31,352 nt of DNA from JBGQAS01 sp964498605 (lineage in GTDB: Bacteria; Chloroflexota; Anaerolineae; Anaerolineales; Anaerolineaceae). A program made the position numbers and the translations under genes. The DNA lies in assembly GCA_964498605.1 (NCBI GenBank), contig CAZCHK010000024.1, positions 1 through 31,352 on the forward strand. Reading direction: 5' to 3'. Shown here one piece after another: positions 1-7,326 of this stretch; positions within the stretch are counted from its first letter, which is position 1; every line of letters begins with the position of its first letter. The notes under the pieces are model-generated. The model worked only from the letters and a program-made list of their open reading frames with translations. It ran no database searches and was not told the DNA's origin.

Positions 1-321
<321 letters not shown>

Positions 322-597
322 AATTTTTCACCATTTCTGGTGTAGTTTACGGAATTTCTTTTTGTCATTTAGAAATGACAGGCTCGCTTCCTATCACTAT
401 TCAGCTGTTAAGGTTCTGTCCCGTTACCGAGAGCGTTCAAATTGATCAGGGACAAAAACCCGACGTTACGCTTCCTGCAACATACCGGTGAACATCGGGG
501 TGTTTTGCTGCTCTCGTGGCCATTGTTGCCACTGGTGTTCAGTTGTTATTGATCTGCCTTTGATGGCGAAATCTTCAACCGTGGTTAAGGGATACGA
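322..597 (-). other. rRNA operon leader
   Basis: This is the transcribed leader between the promoters and 16S, read on the minus strand. It holds no credible ORF. Two short perfect hairpins sit close to the 16S start: CACCA/TGGTG at 329-342 and an 8-bp stem TGTCATTT/AAATGACA at 363-380. They could be part of processing stems or antitermination structure. A CCTTAACA stretch on the minus strand (about 403-415) loosely resembles boxA, but the match is weak. Confidence 0.6.
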
Positions 598-626
598 ATT
601 CTAAAACATTTGTAACGTACTGTCAA
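598..626 (-). promoter_or_regulatory. rrn promoter P2 (sigma70-type)
   Basis: On the minus strand, TTGACA (621-626) and TAGAAT (598-603) are separated by exactly 17 nt. The promoter points toward 16S and lies closer to it than P1, so it is the second of two tandem promoters. Confidence 0.75.
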
Positions 627-643
627 GCTTTTTTCAACAATCG

Positions 644-663
644 CCGCACGACTTTTCGTGCGG
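644..663. repeat. Perfect inverted repeat between the two rrn promoters
   Basis: CCGCACGA (644-651), a 4-nt loop and TCGTGCGG (656-663) form an 8-bp GC-rich stem. It lies just downstream of P1 and upstream of P2. It could be an early transcript hairpin from P1 or a protein-binding palindrome. No long U-tract follows on the minus strand, so it is not a classical terminator. Confidence 0.6.
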
Positions 664-676
664 GCAACGAGGCAAG

Positions 677-704
677 ATTATACCTTACCCATCCCTCATG
701 TCAA
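677..704 (-). promoter_or_regulatory. rrn promoter P1 (consensus sigma70)
   Basis: On the minus strand there is a perfect TTGACA (699-704), a 16-nt spacer and a perfect TATAAT (677-682), directed at the 16S gene. Both hexamers match the consensus at all six positions, as expected for a strong rRNA promoter. Confidence 0.88.
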
Positions 705-796
705 GGGTTTAAAGGAAATTGGTCAGTCTTAAACCTTAAAAAATGCCCGAATTGACCAAATATTCGTTTAAAAGCCCATTTCGAGCGTTGCAGATC

Positions 797-1174
797 TTAA
801 AAACCACCCGCCGCAGAGATGATCAGCCAGAATAAGCCACAGATCGCCAGGGAACCAACAAACAGCACCACGGAATAAATAATGATACCGTTGGTGTTCG
901 ATTTTCCTGTTTTCCCGTTGTACTCATTCTGGCAGTTGCTGCAGCGTACATGATGCAGGATGGACGGGCCCAGAAAACCTCCCCACCAGGTGTAGCCGAC
1001 TTTCGAGGCGTACGGGCTTCCACAGCGGGGACAATTGACATAGCCTGAGTAGGGATTCACTCCGGGCTGTGTGGCTCCCGGCTGCGGTGTGAAACTGGGT
1101 GGCGCAGGTACCTGCGCGGGTGGCTGCGACGCGGCAGGTTGTTCCGGTTGGACGGGAGGATTTTGATTGGTCAT
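797..1174 (-). CDS. Zinc-ribbon protein with Pro-rich N-terminus and C-terminal membrane anchor
   Basis: A 125-residue protein. Residues 1-45 are rich in Pro, Gln and Ala and probably disordered. Residues 48-81 carry a zinc-ribbon pattern, CPRC at 48-51 and CSNC at 78-81. Residues about 95-118 form one hydrophobic segment that reads as a transmembrane helix. The start at 1174 is chosen because GGAG lies 5-6 nt upstream; an in-frame ATG at 1198 has no ribosome binding site. Function is unknown. Proteins of this design are usually small membrane-attached zinc ribbons of unassigned role. It is transcribed in the same direction as the rRNA and lies about 90 nt upstream of the rrn P1 -35 box. The downstream neighbour is not obviously related. 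Confidence 0.75.
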   Translation of the reverse strand: MTNQNPPVQPEQPAASQPPAQVPAPPSFTPQPGATQPGVNPYSGYVNCPRCGSPYASKVGYTWWGGFLGPSILHHVRCSNCQNEYNGKTGKSNTNGIIIYSVVLFVGSLAICGLFWLIISAAGGF

Positions 1175-1228
1175 GGGATCTCCTTTTTCTTCACTCATTA
1201 TTGTATACCAGTTTCTGGCCTGCGATCC

Positions 1229-1260
1229 AAAGAAAAGAGCCTCCCCTTACGGAAGGCTCC
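1229..1260 (-). terminator. Rho-independent terminator after bacterioferritin
   Basis: On the minus strand, GAGCCT (1254-1259) and AGGCTC (1237-1242), with inner G/C pairs, form a stem followed by TTTTCTTT. It lies about 20 nt beyond the bacterioferritin stop codon. Confidence 0.8.
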
Positions 1261-1278
1261 CGTGTCGCACAGGACGAA

Positions 1279-1743
1279 TTACAGCTGCTCGACCAAATAA
1301 CCAGGTAAGCCGATCTGGTTGATCAACTCGAGCTGTGTGTCCAGCCAGTCGAGATGCTTTTCCTCATCATTGAGGATATTCTGCAGCAGATCGCGCGTGC
1401 CATTGTCTTTCAGATCCGCTGCCAGCCGGATCACTTCATTGTACTGGTCGATCGCCTCTTCTTCAGATTTCTGATCATTTTCCAGCTGTTTCTTCACATC
1501 CGCGCCGATGTGGATTTTCTTCAAATTGGTCACGATGGGAATCCCCTCCATGAACAACACGCGTTCGATCAGCATCTCGGCGTGCTTCATCTCGTCAATG
1601 GCGCGTTTTTCCACCGCTTCGTGCAGCTTGCTGTACCCCCAATCCTCGCACATGCTCGAATGCACCATGTACTGGTTGATCGCGGTCAGCTCGTCCGACA
1701 ACAGGTCGTTCAATTTTTCTAGTAAATTAGCGTCACCTTTCAT
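1279..1743 (-). CDS. bfr: Bacterioferritin
   Basis: A 154-residue four-helix ferritin-like protein of the usual bacterioferritin length. All ferroxidase-centre ligands fall at the canonical positions: Glu18, Glu51, His54, Glu94, Glu127 and His130, with Tyr25 nearby. Met52, the axial haem ligand at the subunit dimer interface, is also present. By family knowledge it should form a 24-subunit, haem-containing cage that oxidises Fe(II) and stores Fe(III). The start is supported by AGGAGG 5-6 nt upstream of the ATG. The gene lies 45 nt downstream of an SDR gene on the same strand, so the two may be co-transcribed. A terminator follows it. The assignment is firm because every diagnostic residue is present. 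Confidence 0.95.
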   Translation of the reverse strand: MKGDANLLEKLNDLLSDELTAINQYMVHSSMCEDWGYSKLHEAVEKRAIDEMKHAEMLIERVLFMEGIPIVTNLKKIHIGADVKKQLENDQKSEEEAIDQYNEVIRLAADLKDNGTRDLLQNILNDEEKHLDWLDTQLELINQIGLPGYLVEQL

Positions 1744-1788
1744 GTCATCCTCCTGAATTTTATATAAACCAGTATAGCATATGCCTGC

Positions 1789-2676
1789 CTAAAACTCATC
1801 TTCGATCCCGCAGCACACTTTGGAGACCTGCCACAGCTCCCCTCGCAGCTTTTCATTGAAGGCCAGGCGGTTCGGCTGCTTGGAATGAGAATCCCTCCAG
1901 TAATATTCCTGGGCGTTCTTGATGCTGGTCACGCTTGCCAGATGATAAAAGGTTTCTGCGGGAACATCCGGAGATGTGCCCCGGCGGTGCCGGAGCGCCC
2001 AGACAAATCGGGAAAACCAGGCGGTATTTTTAAACCCGATGCCGGTGTTCACCAGGCCGGGATCAACTGCGAACGCTCTAATTCGGGTGTCCTGGTATCT
2101 GCGGTTGAATTCATACGTGAACAGCACGTTCATCAGCTTGGATACCTTGTAAGCCCACAGCCCGAAGCGGTAGCCGCTCGGCTTGTTGATCTGTGAGATC
2201 CGCAGGGATGTTCGGTAGTGCGAATTCGAACTGGTGGTCAGGATTCGCCCGCCGCTGGACTGCCGCAGCAGACTCATGCATTCATGCGTCAGAAGAAATC
2301 CCGAAAAATGATTGACTGCCAGCGTGGTTTCCAATCCGTCAGCGGTCAGCCTGTAATGATCCGCGTAGGTTCCCGCGTTGTTCACCAGGACATCCAGGCT
2401 GTTCATCCCCTCTTCCGCAAGCGTTCTTCCTATCTCCACCGCCAGCCTTCTCACATCTGGAAGTTTCGCCAGGTCGGCCATCAGGTAGCGCACCCGGGCA
2501 TTCTTCACCATCTGCCGCACCTCATCCAGGGCGAGCTGGCACTTTTCGCTGGCGCGCCCTACCCCGATCACCAGGGCTCCGCTGGAGGCGAATTTTTTGA
2601 TCACCGACAAGCCTATGCCTGCTGTCGCGCCTGTGATGACTGCAGTTTTTCCTTCCAGATTTGCTGATGCTTCCAT
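1789..2676 (-). CDS. Short-chain dehydrogenase/reductase, retinol-dehydrogenase-like
   Basis: A 295-residue classical SDR with an NAD(P)-binding Rossmann fold. The cofactor motif TGATAGIG is at 15-22, NNAG at 99-102, the catalytic serine region TTSSNSH around 147-153, and the catalytic Tyr176/Lys180 pair in YKVSK. The long C-terminal half, with the segment AFAVDPGLVNTGIG, is typical of the retinol dehydrogenase/WWOX-like branch that acts on lipophilic alcohols or ketones. The substrate cannot be read from sequence. GGAGGG lies 4 nt upstream of the ATG. A promoter-like TACAAT preceded by TGG (extended -10) is at 2701-2706. The bacterioferritin gene follows 45 nt downstream, but a functional link is not evident. 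Confidence 0.88.
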   Translation of the reverse strand: MEASANLEGKTAVITGATAGIGLSVIKKFASSGALVIGVGRASEKCQLALDEVRQMVKNARVRYLMADLAKLPDVRRLAVEIGRTLAEEGMNSLDVLVNNAGTYADHYRLTADGLETTLAVNHFSGFLLTHECMSLLRQSSGGRILTTSSNSHYRTSLRISQINKPSGYRFGLWAYKVSKLMNVLFTYEFNRRYQDTRIRAFAVDPGLVNTGIGFKNTAWFSRFVWALRHRRGTSPDVPAETFYHLASVTSIKNAQEYYWRDSHSKQPNRLAFNEKLRGELWQVSKVCCGIEDEF

Positions 2677-2700
2677 TTTCCCTCCGTCTTTTTTTCACCT

Positions 2701-2706
2701 ATTGTA
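2701..2706 (-). promoter_or_regulatory. Extended -10 promoter for the SDR gene
   Basis: On the minus strand TGG-TACAAT lies 25 nt upstream of the SDR start codon. The -35 region is poor, which fits an extended -10 promoter. Confidence 0.4.
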
Positions 2707-2792
2707 CCAATTCCTGACCGCTTCAGTTCCCAGGCATTGCCGGGTGTGGAAACAGGGTTTGCAATACGGGATTGACAATCTACCATTGATGA

Positions 2793-2814
2793 AACATTAA
2801 TATAACATTAATAT
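2793..2814. repeat. Tandem 11-bp direct repeat upstream of the cold-shock operon promoter
   Basis: AACATTAATAT occurs twice head to tail (2793-2803 and 2804-2814), each copy containing the palindrome ATTAAT. The pair ends 7 nt before the -35 box at 2822, where an UP element or activator site would sit. The spacing is one helical turn. Confidence 0.7.
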
Positions 2815-2821
2815 CTGGCTC

Positions 2822-2850
2822 TTGTAATTTTGGCAACAATATGAGATACT
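2822..2850 (+). promoter_or_regulatory. Sigma70-type promoter of the RRM/cold-shock operon
   Basis: TTGTAA (2822-2827), a 17-nt spacer and GATACT (2845-2850). It predicts a leader of about 90 nt before the RRM start codon. A second TTGACA at 2772-2777 could serve an alternative upstream promoter. Confidence 0.55.
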
Positions 2851-2885
2851 GTATCCGTCCGAGTGTAAGGACGTCGTTTTCGAAC

Positions 2886-2906
2886 GCCACCTTCATGAAA
2901 GGTGGC
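2886..2906 (+). promoter_or_regulatory. Leader hairpin of the RRM/cold-shock operon
   Basis: GCCACCTT (2886-2893), a 5-nt loop CATGA and AAGGTGGC (2899-2906) make a perfect 8-bp stem followed by CATTTTATTT. It lies in the 5' UTR about 40 nt before the start codon. It could be a leaky terminator/attenuator or a structured cold-responsive leader. Confidence 0.55.
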
Positions 2907-2945
2907 CATTTTATTTCCGGCTTTGCTGGATAGTTGAGGAACAGT

Positions 2946-3239
2946 ATGGAACCAAAATTGTATGTCGGCAACCTCTCATTTAACACCACAGAGGATTCGC
3001 TCCGCACCCTGTTTGCACAGGCAGGAACGGTTGCCAATGTCGCCCTGATCACCGATAAGTTCTCCGGTCAATCAAAGGGCTTCGCCTTTGTCACCATGGG
3101 CGATCAGAGTCAGGCTGAAACAGCCATCAAAATGTTCAACGGGAAAGACATCGACGGTCGCACCGTGAAGGTCAATATCGCCCGACCCCGTGAAGAACAG
3201 CCGCGCGGCGGAAGCGGTGGTTTCCGCTCTCGCAGATAG
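2946..3239 (+). CDS. RRM-domain RNA-binding protein
   Basis: A 97-residue protein made of one RNA recognition motif and a short Gly/Arg tail. RNP2 is LYVGNL at 5-10 and RNP1 is KGFAFVTM at 44-51, with the aromatic residues that stack on RNA bases present. The tail (about 83-97) is RPREEQPRGGSGGFRSRR-like and resembles the short Gly-rich tails of cyanobacterial and chloroflexotan Rbp proteins, often cold-induced. The ATG at 2946 is preferred over an in-frame TTG at 2934 because GAGGA lies 4-5 nt upstream. The cold-shock protein gene follows after 33 nt with no terminator between, so the two RNA-binding folds probably share one transcript. Confidence 0.92.
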   Translation: MEPKLYVGNLSFNTTEDSLRTLFAQAGTVANVALITDKFSGQSKGFAFVTMGDQSQAETAIKMFNGKDIDGRTVKVNIARPREEQPRGGSGGFRSRR

Positions 3240-3272
3240 TATATTAACAAATAGTAGAAAGAAACATCAACA

Positions 3273-3482
3273 ATGTCTGAAAAAGTAACTGGTACAGTCA
3301 AGTGGTTCAATGCCACCAAGGGTTTTGGTTTCATCACCCAGGAAAACGGCCCCGATGTATTCGTACATCAAACTGCCATCAAAACCGATGGTTTCCGCAC
3401 GCTCGAAGAGGGACAGAAGGTTCAATTCGTCGTCCAGCAGGGACCCAAAGGCTTACAAGCCGCTGAAGTCGAAGCACTCTAA
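3273..3482 (+). CDS. Cold-shock domain protein (CspA family)
   Basis: A 69-residue OB-fold cold-shock domain of standard length. Both nucleic-acid-binding motifs are intact: KGFGFI at about 16-21 and DVFVH at about 28-32. The family binds single-stranded RNA and DNA and acts as an RNA chaperone or transcription antiterminator. A weak purine-rich stretch (AGAAAGAAA) rather than a strong Shine-Dalgarno sequence precedes the ATG. The gene is second in an operon behind the RRM protein and is followed at once by a strong terminator. Confidence 0.95.
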   Translation: MSEKVTGTVKWFNATKGFGFITQENGPDVFVHQTAIKTDGFRTLEEGQKVQFVVQQGPKGLQAAEVEAL

Positions 3483-3494
3483 CACAACGACACA

Positions 3495-3521
3495 CCCCGC
3501 CAATCTGAGCGGGGTTTTTTT
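3495..3521 (+). terminator. Rho-independent terminator of the cold-shock operon
   Basis: CCCCGC (3495-3500), an 8-nt loop, GCGGGG (3509-3514) and seven T residues. It is a textbook intrinsic terminator 12 nt after the stop codon. Confidence 0.93.
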
Positions 3522-3574
3522 ATCCTGTTAGCCAGTTGTAATGAGAGACGAGTACCTTTGCAGGCATTCACAGG

Positions 3575-3580
3575 TATAAT
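3575..3580 (+). promoter_or_regulatory. Probable -10 element for the ABC exporter operon
   Basis: A perfect TATAAT lies 42 nt upstream of the first ABC gene, in the context ACAGGTATAAT. No good -35 box is visible at 16-18 nt. A very similar ACAGGTATACT (about 7290-7300) lies upstream of the next operon. Confidence 0.45.
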
Positions 3581-3622
3581 CTCTTTTGTCTGACATAAGT
3601 CATCATCAAAGAATACTCGCTC

Positions 3623-5404
3623 ATGCCCAAAAAGGACCTCGATCTTCATCTACCCAAACTGAAACGTAACGTGATCTTGCGCTGCATGGGTTTACTAAGA
3701 CCCTACTGGAAGAAAACGGCTGGCGCTTACGCCACGATGGTCATCATTGACCTGATCGCCATGGTCAATCCTCAGCTCATCCGCTGGGCAGTGGATTCCG
3801 GACTGGGCGTGGACAATTCCCAGATACTGCTGCTGGCGGTCGGGGGCATGCTCGTGCTCGTGATCATCAAAGGCTTTCTGACCTATCTCCAGGGCTTGTG
3901 GACGGAGATCGCTTCCCAATCGGTAGCATATGACCTCCGCAATCAGCTTCAAAAAAAGCTCACCGACCTTTCCTTTTCTTTTCACGACCAATCCGAGGCA
4001 GGAGATCTTCTATCCAGAGCCATCCAGGACGTGGAGAGGATCCGTTTTCTTACCGGGCGCGCCTCGTACCGCATCATCGAGGGTGTTTTCCTCCTGATCC
4101 TGACAGCGGGGGCCATGTTCATCATGAATCCCTGGCTGGGACTGCTCGGGCTGTTGTTCATGCCGCTCCTGGCAGTTCAATCCGCTCATTTCGGAAAAAA
4201 GTACCGCCCGCTCAGCTCCAGGATCCAGAAGCAGCTTGCGGTCCTGACAACACGGGTGGAGCAGAACCTGCGCGGGGTAAGGGTTGTGAAAACCTTTGCA
4301 CAGCAGGAAGCCGAGATCGAGCGCTTCGAGAAAGAGAACCAGGACTGGTTTTCCCTGGCTGCCTACGGCAGCCGGCTTCAATCCACGAACATGCCGGCTC
4401 TGACGCTGATATCCAACCTCGCCAGCGTGGCCATGCTGCTGGTCGGAGGGTATCTTGTGATCCGCCAGTCGCTCTCCCTGGGAGTGCTGGTCGCCTTCAC
4501 GACCTACATGGCGCAGCTGATCTCCCCGATGCGCTTTTTCGGCATGATCCTTCCTGCCATATCCATGGCGAGCGCCAGCGCTGAACGTGTCTTTGAAATC
4601 CTGGATAAAATTCCCGACGTTCAGGAATCCCCGGACGCCAAGACCCTGAAGATCAAAAAGGGCGAGATCAGATTCGAAAACGTGTCATTCTCCTACGGTT
4701 CACAGGGCGGCATCCTCAATGGCATTTCGCTTGAGGCCCATCCGAACCAGGTCATCGCCCTGCTGGGTCCGACAGGCTCGGGGAAATCGACCGTGATCAA
4801 CCTGATCCCGCGCTTCTATGATCCAACTGAAGGATGCATATTCATCGACGGTCACGATATCCGCGAGGTCACGCTCAGCTCCCTGCGCAGTCAGATCGGC
4901 ATCGTTCTCCAGGAGACAGACCTGTTCTCCAGCACGATCGGTGAGAACATCAGCTTTGGTCGGCCCGGCGCAACCAGGCAGGAGATCGAATCCGCGGCGA
5001 GGATCGCTCAGGCGCACGACTTTATCATCCAGATGAAGGATGGGTACGAGACCCACGTGGCAGAAAAAGGCAGCACCCTTTCCGGAGGGCAAAAACAGCG
5101 CATCGCCATCGCCCGCGCGCTTCTGCTGGATCCCCGCATCCTCATCCTGGACGACGCCACTTCCAGTGTCGATGCGGGTACGGAGCAGTTGATCCAGATC
5201 GCCTTGGAAAACGTGATGAAAAACCGCACCACCTTCGTGATCGCGCACCGCCTCTCCACGGTTCAGCGGGCAGATGTGATCCTTCTTCTGGACAAAGGAG
5301 CCATCATCGCCAGGGGAAAACATGCGGACTTGCTGAGCTCCTCATCACTCTACCAGGATATTTATCGCCGGCAGCTGTCACCGCGGGAGGCACACAGGAT
5401 CTGA
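3623..5404 (+). CDS. Heterodimeric ABC exporter subunit A (degenerate catalytic carboxylate)
   Basis: A 593-residue half-transporter with a six-helix membrane domain (about 20-310) and a C-terminal ATPase domain. Walker A is GPTGSGKST at 382-390, the signature LSGGQ at 486-490, Walker B ends at Asp510 and the H-loop is His542. The residue after Walker B is Asp511 instead of the usual catalytic Glu. This is the hallmark of the subunit that contributes the non-hydrolysing site in exporters such as TM287/288 and BmrCD. The partner gene starts one base after the stop codon. The probable role is multidrug, lipid or peptide export; the substrate cannot be inferred. No strong ribosome binding site precedes the ATG at 3623, so the exact start is less certain than the gene. 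Confidence 0.93.
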   Translation: MPKKDLDLHLPKLKRNVILRCMGLLRPYWKKTAGAYATMVIIDLIAMVNPQLIRWAVDSGLGVDNSQILLLAVGGMLVLVIIKGFLTYLQGLWTEIASQSVAYDLRNQLQKKLTDLSFSFHDQSEAGDLLSRAIQDVERIRFLTGRASYRIIEGVFLLILTAGAMFIMNPWLGLLGLLFMPLLAVQSAHFGKKYRPLSSRIQKQLAVLTTRVEQNLRGVRVVKTFAQQEAEIERFEKENQDWFSLAAYGSRLQSTNMPALTLISNLASVAMLLVGGYLVIRQSLSLGVLVAFTTYMAQLISPMRFFGMILPAISMASASAERVFEILDKIPDVQESPDAKTLKIKKGEIRFENVSFSYGSQGGILNGISLEAHPNQVIALLGPTGSGKSTVINLIPRFYDPTEGCIFIDGHDIREVTLSSLRSQIGIVLQETDLFSSTIGENISFGRPGATRQEIESAARIAQAHDFIIQMKDGYETHVAEKGSTLSGGQKQRIAIARALLLDPRILILDDATSSVDAGTEQLIQIALENVMKNRTTFVIAHRLSTVQRADVILLLDKGAIIARGKHADLLSSSSLYQDIYRRQLSPREAHRI

Positions 5405-5405
5405 T

Positions 5406-7247
5406 ATGAGCTTTGGCATTGGTGTTTCCTCACCCAACATGGGTCCACGCGGCGCGCTGGAAGGATTTGCCGTGGATTCTGAAGAGCGCGGCAAGTTCTA
5501 CGACCACAATGTCGTCAGGCGGCTGCTCGCCTACGTTAAACCTTACTCGGGCAGAATGACGCTGGCATTTTTTGCCATGCTCATCGCGACGTCCATGACC
5601 CTGCTCACGCCTTACCTGCTCAAGCTGACCGTGGACCAGTACATCCGCGGCGGTGACGCACAGGGACTGCTCATCATTTGCCTGTGGACCGCCGCTGCTT
5701 TCGTTGGTCTGTATATCTCCTCCGCCAGCCAGCACTACCTGATTTCATGGGTTTCGCAGCGCGTGCTAACCAATTTGCGCAAAGATCTTTTCACGCACAT
5801 CCAGAAGCTGTCCCTTTCCTACCACCAGAACCACATCGTCGGCGTCACTGTCTCCCGGGTGATGAACGATGTCGCGACCATCAACGAACTGCTGACCGAT
5901 GGGGTGATCTCGCTTCTGGCTGATATCCTGATCCTGGTTGGCATCATGGTGATCATGCTGCTGATGAATCTCAAACTGGCCCTGCTGGCTTTCACTGTGT
6001 TGCCGCTGATGGTTCTGGTCACACTGTGGTTCTCCCGCCAGGCCACCTCCGCCTTTCGCAAGACGCGCACGAGCGTCGCCCGGGTCGTGGGTGATCTGGC
6101 CGAGGACATCGCCGGCGTGAAGGTCATCCAGGCATTCAGCCAGGAGGACTCAACCCAGCAGAGGTTCAAGGAGGTCAATACCAACAACCGCTCAGCCCAC
6201 GTGGATGCCATGCGCCTGTCCTTCATATTCCTGCCCGCCATCGAGTTCCTGGGCATCCTGGCCACCGCCATCGTCCTGTGGTTCGGCGGCAGGGCTGTCA
6301 GTCCGGACGGGTTGACCATCGGCGTGCTTGTCGCTTTTCTGTCGTATGTCACGCGCTTCTTCTCTCCCATCCAGGAGCTCAGCCGCCTGTACACCACCAT
6401 GCAGTCTGCCATGGCGTCCGGAGAGCAGGTGCTGCGCCTGCTGGATACATCGCCAGAAGTTCAGGACGCTCCAGGAGCGAAAGAACTCCCGTTCGATCCG
6501 CTTCCTGGCGCGCCAGCCATCGAGTTCGATCAGGTCACCTTCCGCTACCAGAGCGACCTGCCGGATGTGCTGCATGACATCAACCTGAAGATTCCGAAAG
6601 GCCAGACCCTCGCCCTGGTGGGGCCGACCGGGGCTGGAAAAACATCCATCGGCAACCTGATCGCCCGGTTCTACGATACCACCCGGGGCTCCGTGCGCAT
6701 CAACGGGATGGATGTGCGCGAAGTAACCCAGAAATCGCTTCACCGCCTGATCGGCCTTGTCCCCCAGGATTCTTTCCTTTTCGCGGGCACGATCGCTGAG
6801 AACATCCAGTACGGACGACCAGGCGCAACTGTTGAGGAGATATTCCAGGCGGCCAGGAACGCCAACGCCCACGATTTCATTCTTTCCAAACCTGAAGGCT
6901 ACAACACGCACATCCTCGAAAGCGCCACGAACCTGTCGCTGGGTCAAAGACAGCTGCTGTGCATCGCCCGAGCCATCCTGGCAGATCCCGCCATCCTGAT
7001 CCTCGATGAAGCCACTGCCAATATTGACAGCCTGACGGAAGGGTTGATCCAAAAAGCGCTCAGCCGGCTTCTCAAAGACCGCACCGCTGTCGTTATCGCC
7101 CACCGCCTGAGCACCATTCAGAACGCCGACAGCATCTGCGTGATCGCCAAGGGGCGCATCGTGGAGCAGGGCACTCACGCTGAACTTCTTTCTGAAAGCG
7201 GCATGTACGCCAGGCTTTACCGCCAGCAGTTCACGGAAAGAAAGTGA
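5406..7247 (+). CDS. Heterodimeric ABC exporter subunit B (degenerate signature)
   Basis: A 613-residue half-transporter with an N-terminal extension of about 35 residues, a six-helix membrane domain and an ATPase domain. Walker A is GPTGAGKTS at 406-414, Walker B Asp534 is followed by the canonical catalytic Glu535, and the H-loop is His566. The signature reads LSLGQ (510-514) instead of LSGGQ. In the dimer this altered signature faces the Asp511 site of subunit A, so both changes fall in the same composite ATP site. The other site, Glu535 with the LSGGQ of subunit A, is complete. This is the known asymmetric design. The start codon lies one base after the stop of subunit A, so translation is probably coupled. 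Confidence 0.93.
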   Translation: MSFGIGVSSPNMGPRGALEGFAVDSEERGKFYDHNVVRRLLAYVKPYSGRMTLAFFAMLIATSMTLLTPYLLKLTVDQYIRGGDAQGLLIICLWTAAAFVGLYISSASQHYLISWVSQRVLTNLRKDLFTHIQKLSLSYHQNHIVGVTVSRVMNDVATINELLTDGVISLLADILILVGIMVIMLLMNLKLALLAFTVLPLMVLVTLWFSRQATSAFRKTRTSVARVVGDLAEDIAGVKVIQAFSQEDSTQQRFKEVNTNNRSAHVDAMRLSFIFLPAIEFLGILATAIVLWFGGRAVSPDGLTIGVLVAFLSYVTRFFSPIQELSRLYTTMQSAMASGEQVLRLLDTSPEVQDAPGAKELPFDPLPGAPAIEFDQVTFRYQSDLPDVLHDINLKIPKGQTLALVGPTGAGKTSIGNLIARFYDTTRGSVRINGMDVREVTQKSLHRLIGLVPQDSFLFAGTIAENIQYGRPGATVEEIFQAARNANAHDFILSKPEGYNTHILESATNLSLGQRQLLCIARAILADPAILILDEATANIDSLTEGLIQKALSRLLKDRTAVVIAHRLSTIQNADSICVIAKGRIVEQGTHAELLSESGMYARLYRQQFTERK

Positions 7248-7326
7248 AGCGCTCACCCTTCCCCAATCACTAATTTTTTCCGCACAAATACAGGTATACT
7301 TACCCCTTGTATTCTTCAAAACAGGG

